Shown: positions 1 through 8,300 of the stretch, in pieces
How the letters are laid out: each line of letters opens with the position of its first letter
Numbering within the stretch: the first letter of the stretch is position 1
Notes under the pieces: model-generated
What the model saw: the letters and a program-made list of their open reading frames with translations, nothing else
The model's database searches: none
Told to the model about the DNA's origin: nothing
Translations under genes and position numbers: made by a program
Origin: Vibrio cidicii
Lineage (GTDB): Bacteria > Pseudomonadota > Gammaproteobacteria > Enterobacterales > Vibrionaceae
Direction: 5' to 3'
Assembly (NCBI RefSeq): GCF_009763805.1
Contig: NZ_CP046803.1
Coordinates: forward strand, 1,116,001 to 1,180,000
Length of the DNA: 64,000 bases

Positions 1-939
1 GTTTCAGTACTCGCGTTGATGACATCCATATGCAAGATGGGCAAATCACTGGCGTGACCTTGTCGAACGGCGAAGAGCTGAAATCTCGTCATGTGGTACT
101 CGCGGTGGGTCACAGTGCGCGTGATACCTTTGAGATGCTGCATGAGCGCGGTGTTTACATGGAAGCTAAACCGTTTTCTGTCGGTTTCCGTATCGAGCAC
201 AAACAATCGATGATTGATGAAGCGCGTTTTGGTCCAAATGCGGGCAATCCAATTCTCGGCGCGGCAGATTACAAACTGGTGCACCACTGTAAGAATGGCC
301 GCACTGTGTATAGCTTCTGTATGTGTCCGGGCGGTACGGTGGTCGCGGCGACGTCAGAAGAGGGGCGCGTTGTCACTAACGGCATGAGCCAATATTCGCG
401 CGCCGAGCGCAACGCCAACAGCGCCATCGTGGTGGGTATCGACCCTGAACGCGATTATCCTGGCGATCCGCTGGCGGGCATCCGTTTCCAGCGTGAAACT
501 GGAGTCGAATGCTTACCGATTGGGCGGTGAAAACTACGATGCGCCAGCGCAGAAAATTGGCGACTTCCTCAAAGGTCGTGATCCAAGTGCACTGGGCGAT
601 GTTGAACCATCCTTCACGCCGGGGATCAAGTTGACCGATCTTTCAAAAGCACTCCCTGCTTTTGCTATTGAAGCGATTCGTGAAGCAATTCCTGCATTTG
701 ACAGCCAAATCAAAGGTTTTGCCACAGCCGATGGCTTATTGACTGGGGTAGAAACTCGAACCTCTTCGCCTGTGTGCATCAAGCGTGGCAAAGATTTCCA
801 AAGCATTAACCTAAAAGGCTTCTACCCAGCGGGTGAAGGCGCAGGTTATGCGGGCGGGATTTTGTCAGCGGGCATCGATGGCATCAAAATTGCCGAAGCG
901 GTGGCTCGTAGCATGGTTGCTCAGCTAGAAAATGCGTAA
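1..939 (+). pseudogene. FAD-dependent dehydrogenase (COG2509-like), 5' partial, frameshifted
   Basis: The gene enters from the left edge; the frame is open from base 3, so the ATG at 30 is not the true start. The visible part is the C-terminal half of a NAD(P)/FAD-dependent oxidoreductase of the uncharacterised COG2509 type. It has a VVLAVGHSARDT segment, an SVGFRIEH motif, and near the end GEGAGYAGGILSAGIDG, which fits the FAD-contacting C-terminal glycine motif of such flavoproteins. The frame breaks at the AAA of 496-498. Reading GAAC instead of GAAAC there gives FQRELESNAYRLGGENY and joins the first part to the second, which ends at 939. The true product is probably intact, and the break looks like one of a set of identical one-base gains in this window. 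The substrate is unknown. Confidence 0.8.
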
Positions 940-950
940 ATAAAAAGAAC

Positions 951-984
951 ATTGAACAAGGGCTCGCAAGAGCCCTTGTTCAAT
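951..984. terminator. Perfect 15-bp hairpin between convergent genes
   Basis: Arms 951-965 and 970-984 are perfectly complementary around a GCAA loop. The A-rich run at 941-948 becomes a U-run for minus-strand transcripts, so the hairpin best terminates transcription leaving the Rhs region; it may also serve the flavoprotein gene. From 985 to 1137 no gene is seen. Confidence 0.75.
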
Positions 985-1137
985 GATCAGCGGAAACCAG
1001 CCTTGGTTCCACTTCAGATGTCGGTGACAAAGTCAGAGGGCGTGGGCCAAAAGCTAGTGGCTAAAGGCGATGCCTTGCCACTTGCATTCTGATTGTTGTG
1101 AAGTCCATCCAGGTCCGCAGCTTTGGCCCTACCAGTT

Positions 1138-1527
1138 TTACCTACATTTTAATGTCGCTATCGACTCGATTTTACTGACATCGCCAGTATGACTATTGAT
1201 TTTCCAGTGCTCGCAGACGTCAGAAACTCGGCTTTTAACGATACCGTCTTCGTTGTAGATTTCCCTTGGCCTACGTGCTAAGTAAATCACATCATCTTTA
1301 ATTAAATAGTCATCAACACGCGCATCAATTACAATCGTCACGCGTTTATCGGCTTCGATGTATACAATTTGCTTTTCATAGTGACCGGCATCTAAATAAC
1401 GAAATCCACCAAGCAAACTAATTGATTGATCTTTGACTCCTGGTCCCCAAAAGTTAACCGCCCAATATGCAGCTAAGCAAATACTCGCAACTAGTAGACA
1501 TAATTTAAGAATTTTAACGAATAACAT
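1138..1527 (-). CDS. Small membrane-anchored protein, candidate immunity protein
   Basis: This 129-residue protein has one N-terminal hydrophobic segment (about residues 5-27) followed by a charged, probably periplasmic domain with two cysteines near the C-terminus. No family is recognised. It lies directly downstream of a decayed Rhs C-terminal tip, the position normally held by the cognate immunity gene. Its ATG (1527-1525) overlaps by 14 bases an alternative reading frame of the tip that stops at 1514-1516, an arrangement typical of coupled toxin-immunity pairs. The immunity role is inferred from position only. Confidence 0.5.
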   Translation of the reverse strand: MLFVKILKLCLLVASICLAAYWAVNFWGPGVKDQSISLLGGFRYLDAGHYEKQIVYIEADKRVTIVIDARVDDYLIKDDVIYLARRPREIYNEDGIVKSRVSDVCEHWKINSHTGDVSKIESIATLKCR

Positions 1528-1970
1528 TAGGCGACCCCGAGTAATTGATCAAATAATCTGTGCCAACGTTAAAACCAGCTATTGAGGCGACATAAAAATC
1601 AAAGTAAGTCTCAACATTTCGAACCACTGTCATTAAATTCGCCGGTTTGCAACACAGTCAATTTACTTGCGTCAACAGTAATTTCAAAAGAAGGATCGTT
1701 ATTCGCTCTCCATATCTTGTTTGCTTGGCTAACGGTTAAATGATCATTCTTTGTAGCATCATAGGCTATACCAGCAGCAGGATTCCCGAATTGTGCATCA
1801 TCCTCATGCTGGCTGAAATCCTGCAGCGTTGTTGCGAGCCCGCCCTCATTCGCTACGGCGCTATGTGACTTGGCTAAGTCGTATATCCGCCAAAACCTAT
1901 TGCTCCAGTGTTGGCCATCGCTTGAGTATCCGAGGCTCTCACCTGCGCTCTTGCTGCATCGGAAGAAGTT
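1514..1970 (-). pseudogene. Decayed orphan Rhs C-terminal tip (tip 3)
   Basis: From about 1970 down to 1823 the sequence is a diverged third copy of the linker that ends the Rhs core in the main gene. It shares SAVANEG and LATTLQDF, but a one-base deletion near 1876 and other changes scramble the frame. After the linker comes a unique segment containing LTVSQANKIWRANNDPSFE, ending in a TGA at 1611-1613. One frame over, the reading stays open (YFDFYVASIAG, then DYLINYSGSPNVIR) to a TAA at 1514-1516. A frameshift or small internal deletion has therefore probably removed part of the toxin. No start codon or promoter belongs to this piece. The toxin activity is not recognised. Confidence 0.55.
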
Positions 1971-2017
1971 CAGGCTGGTAAACATCCGTTAGATGTGACA
2001 ACTACGTATTCAATTGT

Positions 2018-2545
2018 TCACATATCGTGAATAAAAATTATTTTTGTTTTTAGTTTAAAAAAATCCTGCTCGTTTAAGATTAAATGCTTATCTTGCAAAC
2101 CAGAGAAAATATGCTCTGTATCAAAAGAGAAATAACCATTGAGCTCTTTTACATACAGGGATATGTATCCACCATCTTCTTCACCATAATTTAGGGTAGC
2201 ATTAGGGTAAGCCTTTTTAACTTCAAAGAATGAGCTACCTACTCCCACTCCATTGGCTGTAATAAAATTAGGGTCAGTTATCCTGATAGCCCAGATTGAG
2301 CCATTTTCTAACTCTAAAACAGCGGAACTTTTATCATCAAATACAACCTTCAATGCTGGATATTTATCTCCTTCACGAATTACAGTAGCATCCAAAATAT
2401 TAATCAGCGAATTATTTATTAATGTAGATTCATTAGAACCGACACAAACCGATGCAACACAACCTTTTGTTATTACATTCGTCGCAATTGCTTTAGAAGC
2501 CCAAAAAGCAATAAGTGGAATTAGAAAAAATATTAACTTATTCAT
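2018..2545 (-). CDS. Secreted periplasmic protein, candidate immunity to M15-type Rhs toxin
   Basis: This 175-residue protein has a Sec signal peptide (MNKLIFFLIPLIAFWASKAIA, cleavage near residue 21), then a soluble domain with two early cysteines (CVASVC). No named family is recognised with certainty. It begins 12 bases after the stop of the orphan Rhs tip that carries an M15 peptidase-like domain. A periplasmic location fits an immunity protein that must meet a toxin cutting peptidoglycan. Function is inferred from position and export signal; nothing in the sequence itself shows binding. Confidence 0.6.
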   Translation of the reverse strand: MNKLIFFLIPLIAFWASKAIATNVITKGCVASVCVGSNESTLINNSLINILDATVIREGDKYPALKVVFDDKSSAVLELENGSIWAIRITDPNFITANGVGVGSSFFEVKKAYPNATLNYGEEDGGYISLYVKELNGYFSFDTEHIFSGLQDKHLILNEQDFFKLKTKIIFIHDM

Positions 2546-2557
2546 TGTTTTTTAACC

Positions 2558-3493
2558 TCACTCGTGGTTTTGCTTTACCCAATCAACGCCATAATAACCA
2601 GAGAACCCAGCTCTCTGATCTACATGAATAGAATCGCTAGATGTGTACAAATTGACCCTATTGAATATTCGAGATTTAAAGGCTGTTATAGATGCTTGTT
2701 TTGCCGTCATACCAGATATGCGTAAATCCGCAGCTAGACCAACGGTATGTTGACTCAACTTAGCTGCTCTTATGTTACCTGAGGCGATTAAACTGTTTTG
2801 TTTAGATTGATCTCGAAAGCCACTAAGAACAACGATGTTTGCACCGTCTGCAAACTCAGACAAATCAAGTAATTGGTTCCTAAATCCGTCATTTTTTAGA
2901 GTAACATTTTTATTTAGAGTTAATGTTCCCACTATATTCCCATGTGAATCAGTACGCTGAATAGTTGTTTTGCCATCTTTATTTGCCACGAGTGAAACAA
3001 GTGGTCCTCCTTCTCCAACGGTAAAGTGCTGCAGCGTTGTTGCGAGCCTACCTTCATTCGCTACGGCGCTCTGTGACTTGGCTAAACTCGCATATCCGCC
3101 AAAAGCTATTGCTCCAGTGTTGGCCATCGCTTGAGCATACGAGGCTCTCGCCTGCGCTCTTGCTGCATCGGAAGAGGTTCCCATTCCGTTTGGTGCTTGG
3201 CTGTAAAGCCCTGTAGGGTCAACGTAACTGAGCGGGTTGTTCTGCACGTAAGAATAGCGATTAAATGCCTGTGTCCCAAACCATTTGTCTTGTATATACG
3301 GGTCAGCACTCAGGAATCGGGCGAGCGTTGGGTCGTAGACTCGCCCATTCATATGGATTAAACCCATGTCATCGAGCATCTCATGGCCAGTAAAGCCCAT
3401 TCGAGCTACAAGAGGTAAGGGCTTGTCGAGGAGGGAAACCACAAAGTACCGTTGATGCCCAAACAAGCCAAGGTGATGACTGCTGGCTATCAC
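2558..3493 (-). CDS. Orphan Rhs C-terminal tip with M15 peptidase-type toxin domain (tip 2)
   Basis: The open frame can start at 3493, but sequence upstream of 3414 is unrelated to rhs, so this is probably a silent displaced tip. It carries the end of the Rhs core ([17 protein letters not shown], then YVDPTG) and the shared linker, nearly identical to the main gene over 384 bases. After LATTLQHF the sequence is unique. Its last 90 residues contain [18 protein letters not shown] and SIHVDQR. These match the zinc-site layout SxHxxGxAxD plus HxD of M15 D,D-carboxypeptidases/endopeptidases such as VanY. The predicted activity is peptidoglycan peptide cleavage in the periplasm. The exported protein encoded just downstream is the likely immunity partner. 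Tip activation would need recombination with the full-length rhs. Confidence 0.7.
   Translation of the reverse strand: MIASSHHLGLFGHQRYFVVSLLDKPLPLVARMGFTGHEMLDDMGLIHMNGRVYDPTLARFLSADPYIQDKWFGTQAFNRYSYVQNNPLSYVDPTGLYSQAPNGMGTSSDAARAQARASYAQAMANTGAIAFGGYASLAKSQSAVANEGRLATTLQHFTVGEGGPLVSLVANKDGKTTIQRTDSHGNIVGTLTLNKNVTLKNDGFRNQLLDLSEFADGANIVVLSGFRDQSKQNSLIASGNIRAAKLSQHTVGLAADLRISGMTAKQASITAFKSRIFNRVNLYTSSDSIHVDQRAGFSGYYGVDWVKQNHE
3031..3414 (-). repeat. Direct repeat copy A of the Rhs core end and linker
   Basis: This 384-base stretch matches 5747-6130 at a constant offset of 2716 with only a handful of mismatches. It encodes the last part of the Rhs core and the linker preceding the toxin. Such a repeat is the substrate for homologous recombination that swaps toxin tips. 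Confidence 0.9.
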
Positions 3494-3626
3494 CTGCGAA
3501 CGATAAAAACTAAAAAAGCCCAGCGAGGCAGTAATGCCGATCAGTTAAGAAAAGTTTTTGAGATCATTTGACCGATCCTCAAAAGGCTTCAAAATCCGAT
3601 ATTAGGAAACTAATATCGGATTTTTC

Positions 3627-4958
3627 ATGTCTTTAGAGAGCCAACTTGCGAGTACTTTTCGCTCATGCAATACCTTCCATCACTTTGACAAATACTCTGA
3701 AATTCTTAGTCCAGAGCTTATCCAGCAAGGTTTTGAAAAAGCTGGCGTAGCAACAGTTAGAAGAAGACGTTTACCCTTGGAAGCAGTACTTTGGTCCGTT
3801 GTTGGAATGAGTCTTTTTCGGCAACAATCTGTTTGGGATATTGCTAACCAACTTGATATTGTCCTACCAGACAAACGGCGCTTTGTTGCGCCAAGTGCTG
3901 TTGTCCAAGCTAGGCAGAGATTAGGCGAAGAAGGTGTTAAACAAGTCTTTAAGACGATGGCGGCTCAGAGTTATCAATCTTCTAAATTTGAAACTTGGTG
4001 TGGACTCAATCTCCTATCTGTCGATGGTGTCGTTTGGAGAACAGCGGATACACCTGAAAATCATCAAGAGTTTAAAGCACAGCGTAATCAGTCATCTGAA
4101 AATATTTACCCTAAGGTACGCATGGTTTGCTTGATGGAGCTTACAAGCCATCAGCTCATCGATAGTGCATTCTCTGACTATCGAACCAACGAAATGCGGC
4201 TTGCAGAAGAGCTCATAGAACAAACGCCAGACCATTCTCTGACTATTTTTGACAAAGGATATTACTCTCTGGGACTGCTGAACCGCTGGAACAAAGTCGG
4301 CCAAGAGAGGCATTGGATGCTTCCTGTGAGAAAAGACTTCCAGTATGAAGTCGTTCATAGGTACAGCAAGAGTGATGCAATCGTTGCGATTAAAACCACT
4401 CCTCAGGCAAGAAAGAAGTTTAGTGAACTTCCTGATGTAGTTGAAGCAAGGCTAGTCTCGAAAATCATTAACGGTAAAGAGTATCAGATACTTACCTCAA
4501 TGCGTGACGGGTTACGTTTTCCTGGCGAAGAAATTGTAGAGCTCTATCGTTATCGCTGGGAAATCGAATTAGGCTATCGGGAAATGAAGGAAACCTTGCT
4601 TGACAGTGAGTATACATTGCGAAGCAAGCGTCCAGATATGGTTAAGCAGGAGCTCTGGGGTATTCTACTAGCCTATAACCTTATCAGGCAGGTTATGACA
4701 AAAGCGGCAAGTAGGTTAGATAGTGTCTGGCCAAATCAACTGAGCTTTACGAGCAGTGCTATGGCTGTGACGCAATACTTTGCAGCGTTGCCTTTAACAA
4801 GCCCAGGAAAGCTCCCTAAACACTATGAAGTATTACTGGAGCATGTATCCATGTTTATCCTACCACCTCGAAGAGAAGATAGAAGTTATCCTCGATGGGT
4901 GAAGTTGAAACCCAAGAAGTACGCGACAAATAGAAAAAATGCCAGTCAGCTTAACTGA
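3627..4958 (+). CDS. IS4-family transposase
   Basis: This 443-residue DDE transposase moves the surrounding element by cut-and-paste. The first catalytic Asp lies in [11 protein letters not shown] (about residue 137), the second in IFDKGYYS, and the C-terminal signature [15 protein letters not shown] fits the IS4 Y-(2)-R-(3)-E-(6)-K motif exactly. The N-terminal 110 residues resemble the IS4 transposase N-terminal domain. Length is normal and no frameshift is seen. The last codons form one arm of a hairpin at the right end of the element. Confidence 0.95.
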   Translation: MSLESQLASTFRSCNTFHHFDKYSEILSPELIQQGFEKAGVATVRRRRLPLEAVLWSVVGMSLFRQQSVWDIANQLDIVLPDKRRFVAPSAVVQARQRLGEEGVKQVFKTMAAQSYQSSKFETWCGLNLLSVDGVVWRTADTPENHQEFKAQRNQSSENIYPKVRMVCLMELTSHQLIDSAFSDYRTNEMRLAEELIEQTPDHSLTIFDKGYYSLGLLNRWNKVGQERHWMLPVRKDFQYEVVHRYSKSDAIVAIKTTPQARKKFSELPDVVEARLVSKIINGKEYQILTSMRDGLRFPGEEIVELYRYRWEIELGYREMKETLLDSEYTLRSKRPDMVKQELWGILLAYNLIRQVMTKAASRLDSVWPNQLSFTSSAMAVTQYFAALPLTSPGKLPKHYEVLLEHVSMFILPPRREDRSYPRWVKLKPKKYATNRKNASQLN

Positions 4959-4966
4959 CTGGCATT
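4938..4966 (-). terminator. Terminator-like hairpin at right end of the IS4-family element
   Basis: Arms 4938-4949 and 4955-4966 pair over 12 bp around CTTAA, preceded on the plus strand by a run of six A, which is a U-run for minus transcripts. It could stop rhs-immunity readthrough from entering the element and running antisense to the transposase. Confidence 0.6.
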
Positions 4967-5020
4967 ACAGCGAGGCAGGGCTTATGATCGATGCCTAGAT
5001 TGTTTGTTCGTCGAACGACT

Positions 5021-5299
5021 CTATTTCACCATCCGCTTATAAGCATAGTGAAGCGCGTATAGAATCATTGAGAAGGAAAAAAGTATGGCTATTGATAATA
5101 TCGAACTCAATACAACCGACACCCCACCGCGAGATTCTTCCATAAAAATAGGGCCTAAGAAAAAGTTCCAGAACAATAAAAGACATACCGAAGCCGCCAA
5201 TGAAAATATTGTTACTTTTAAGGGCGAGAAGCGTTTATTTGAAGTTCCCGTAATAACAATACAAAAGACAGCTAGATATAACAAAATATAATACAACAT
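5021..5299 (-). CDS. Small polytopic membrane protein, candidate immunity to the main Rhs toxin
   Basis: I place the start at the ATG 5299-5297, one base after the rhs stop codon (5303-5301). The longer open frame from 5398 would overlap rhs by nearly 100 bases. The resulting 92-residue protein has three hydrophobic segments (about residues 1-18, 28-48 and 62-84) and ends in a basic tail, KRMVK. No family is recognised. The one-base gap to rhs implies translational coupling, the usual layout for Rhs toxin and immunity genes. A membrane immunity protein suggests a toxin acting at or across the inner membrane, but that is inference. Confidence 0.6.
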   Translation of the reverse strand: MLYYILLYLAVFCIVITGTSNKRFSPLKVTIFSLAASVCLLLFWNFFLGPIFMEESRGGVSVVLSSILSIAILFSFSMILYALHYAYKRMVK

Positions 5300-5300
5300 A

Positions 5301-8300
5301 TCAAAAATAGTCCTTGTAGGTCTCTGACCAAGTATATGGATTGTATTGATACCCTGTTCCGCCGTGAAGCTCCCAGCTTCCTTCAATACCATCACCAAAC
5401 CCAGTGGGTGCTATCGGGTCCCAAAAGCCGTCATTAGAGAACGCCAAATAGGTGGTTGTACAGGAGCCTGATTGACAAACTGTAGAAAAATCGACTCTCG
5501 TTTTACCGACATGATAAACATCATCTCTCATCTCAACGCTCAAATTAGAGTTCAAATGCTTTGCCCTCCCTGTTCTTAATACTTCAGATTGTCGTTGAAC
5601 GAGCGGGTGATTTCGTAAAGCATCTTTAGTCATCGGTCCTAGCTCAACACCTTCACCATTTCCAGCAAAATAGTGATTCAACGCTTCAAATGTCGAATCG
5701 ACAACTTTCGACACCCTTTGTGCCTCTTCGTTGTCGGTAAAATCTTGCAGTGTTGTTGCGAGCCTACCTTCATTCGCTACGGCGCTCTGTGACTTGGCTA
5801 AACTCGCATATCCGCCAAAAGCTATTGCTCCAGTGTTGGCCATCGCTTGAGCATCCGAGGCTCTCGCCTGCGCTCTTGCTGCATCGGAAGAGGTTCCCAT
5901 TCCGTTTGGTGCTTGGCTGTAAAGCCCTGTAGGGTCAACGTAACTGAGCGGGTTGTTCTGCACGTAAGAATAGCGATTAAATGCCTGTGTCCCAAACCAT
6001 TTGTCTTGTATATACGGGTCAGCACTCAGAAATCGGGCGAGCGTTGGGTCGTAGACTCGCCCATTCATATGGATTAAACCCATGTCATCGAGCATCTCAT
6101 GGCCAGTAAAGCCCATTCGGCCTACAAGAGAAAGGGGAGAGTTAGCTTGCGGCTCCCACAAAGTGCTTCTTCGTTTCCCCCAAGCATCGTAGCTGAAACT
6201 CTGCTCAATTTGGCCGAGTTCATTAGAGATAGCAATGATCGAACCAAGGTGGTCTTTATTAAAATATTTGACCTGAGACAGGTCATTGTTGCCTGCAACT
6301 CGCTCATAGATGGCAGTATCACCGATGTAATAACGGAATGTGGTCTTGCTGCCTTCGGTGATGATTTCCATCGAGTCTAAGTAGTGTGTGATTGTCTTGC
6401 CTTGTGATTGGTTATCAATGCGCAGGTAACGTTGCCCGTTTACACCGTATTTAAACGCAGTGCTATTGGTATCTTTTGTAATTAGCGTTGGCTTGTTGTT
6501 AGCGTTGTAAGTGATGGTGCGGCCATCACCGCTAAGCATATTTCCATGAACATCGTAAGTATAACGAGCCAGTATGGGGCTACTGATGGAAGCATCACTA
6601 GTAATACGGCGTACTGCATGAGGTAAATGGCCAGCAAGATGACTAGAACGATTCGAGTCAAACTGGTAGTAACCTACATCCGATTTTCGCGTGATGTTGC
6701 CAATCTCATCATAATCTACTGAGACAGCCGAGATTTGTGAATCAGTATCAAAAATGGCAGGAGGTGAACTTGGAGTACACACCTGCGTTTGATATGTATA
6801 GTGACAATTTTGGGGCATAAAAACGTCATCGTTGACACTATCATAGGTTTTCTCGTATGGGCTTGATGTACCATTGGTGGTGCTGGCAAAACTCGAAACA
6901 CTTAAATCTCTTGAATGAACACGCAAACCCATTTGCCCTCCATCTATTGGCCCTATTGGCCCTATTGGGCGCGGTCCTATTGGATCTATCGGAACTATTA
7001 GACCAGGGTCTATATAGTTGGAACACTCGAGTTTCAGCCCCCCATGTGCTAATCCAAAAATCGGACTCTTTGTTTGGCGTGTTTCTAAACGGCACCTATC
7101 GAATGAAGGATCGGCCAGCATTTCTACCCTTGTTGGAGCATCATATAAGCCGTTGGTCGTCACCTTTTGTGCGGTGTCGACGAGTTTCAGGCGGTTAAGT
7201 CCGTCATAGTCCATACTTTCTTGTCGTTGCACTCGAAAGCTTAACGTCTTAGATTTGATATGGTACTGGCGATCTAGCCAATGCTCTTGACTTACTTTGA
7301 CTTCTAACTGTTGGGTAACGCTAGTGTCCTCCTCCGTTCTTAATTTCAAGTTACCTAATGCGTCAAATCGGTATCTGTTTTCACGTACCAAGTTACTTTG
7401 GGCATAAAGCTTCATGGTTTCAATTTTGCCAGTATCATGTCGGTAGTGATAGCTTGCAGATGTTAAGTTGCCATGATGAACATCTGTATGGTTACCGAAA
7501 CTGTCCATTTTTTTTAACTGCCAAACCAACTGCTTGCCAGCCATTAAACCAGCCTTGTAAATAAAGGTTTTGGTGTGAAGTTGACTTTGCGTGTGGTACT
7601 CACGTTCCACAACAATTTGATTGCCGTAGTCAAGCCTAAATAGCCTACCTTGAAGATCATATTCGTACAAATGTGTATAGGTTTGACCTTCGATTTTCGT
7701 CGCTTTGGATTTGAGAGCACCATTAGGATAATAAGTAAAGCTTTCTTTATATAGCCCTTTGGTGGCTGAGATGAGTTGTCCAGTTCGATTATGATATTCA
7801 AACCGCTTAAGCTCTTCCTTGGTTTTACCTTTTAGCGCCTGACTTCGAACGAGTCGACCACTGGTATCATAAATATCGTAGATTACTACATCGTTATTTT
7901 TGACCGTTTTATAGACATACCCCAACCCATTGGTGTAGTAAGCGATAGTCCCTAAGTCTGGGTCTTTCATTTCCACCTTATGACCCAAAATATTGTATGC
8001 TATCTCGACTTTGTTACCTTTCGGATCTGCGGTCTGGACTAAGTTCCCCCAACCATCATAAGTGTAAGTAACACTATTGAAATGGGCATCGATTATTTCA
8101 ACTGTCCGTCCAAAAGCATCAATGACGGTTGTCGTAGTGTTGTTTCGAGCATTGGTCACCTCCGTACTCATACCTTGGTAACCAAACTGAGTTTGAGTGT
8201 TGTCGGGGTGGACTTGTAGGATTACTCTACCTTGTTGGTCGTGGTGGTAGGTTGTGACTGCATTTGGAACAGGAGTGCTGCTTGCTACACCTAATGTGCT

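Larger units (their letters stand above)
3532..4967 (+). mobile_element. Complete IS4-family insertion sequence with 11-bp target duplication
   Basis: The element is 1436 bp long. Its ends are near-perfect 18-bp inverted repeats (3532-3549 against 4950-4967) that begin TAATGCC and differ at two positions. It is flanked by the 11-base direct repeat CAGCGAGGCAG at 3521-3531 and 4968-4978, a duplication length typical of IS4-family elements. Intact ends, duplication and transposase suggest a recent, potentially active insertion. Confidence 0.93.
3512..4983 (-). terminator. Host terminator of the rhs-immunity operon, split by the IS
   Basis: Removing the IS and one target copy restores, on the minus strand, AAGCCC, a 9-base loop, GGGCTT and then a U-rich run. 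This is a normal Rho-independent terminator just after the immunity gene stop at 5021. The 11-base target duplication is the loop plus its closing pair, so the two arms now lie at 3516-3521 and 4978-4983, 1.4 kb apart. Confidence 0.7.

Noticed and set aside
6930-7020. Repeated CCTATTGG units considered as a CRISPR-like or regulatory repeat
   Set aside because: The units are contiguous, very short and in frame inside the rhs gene, so they are a coding low-complexity run.
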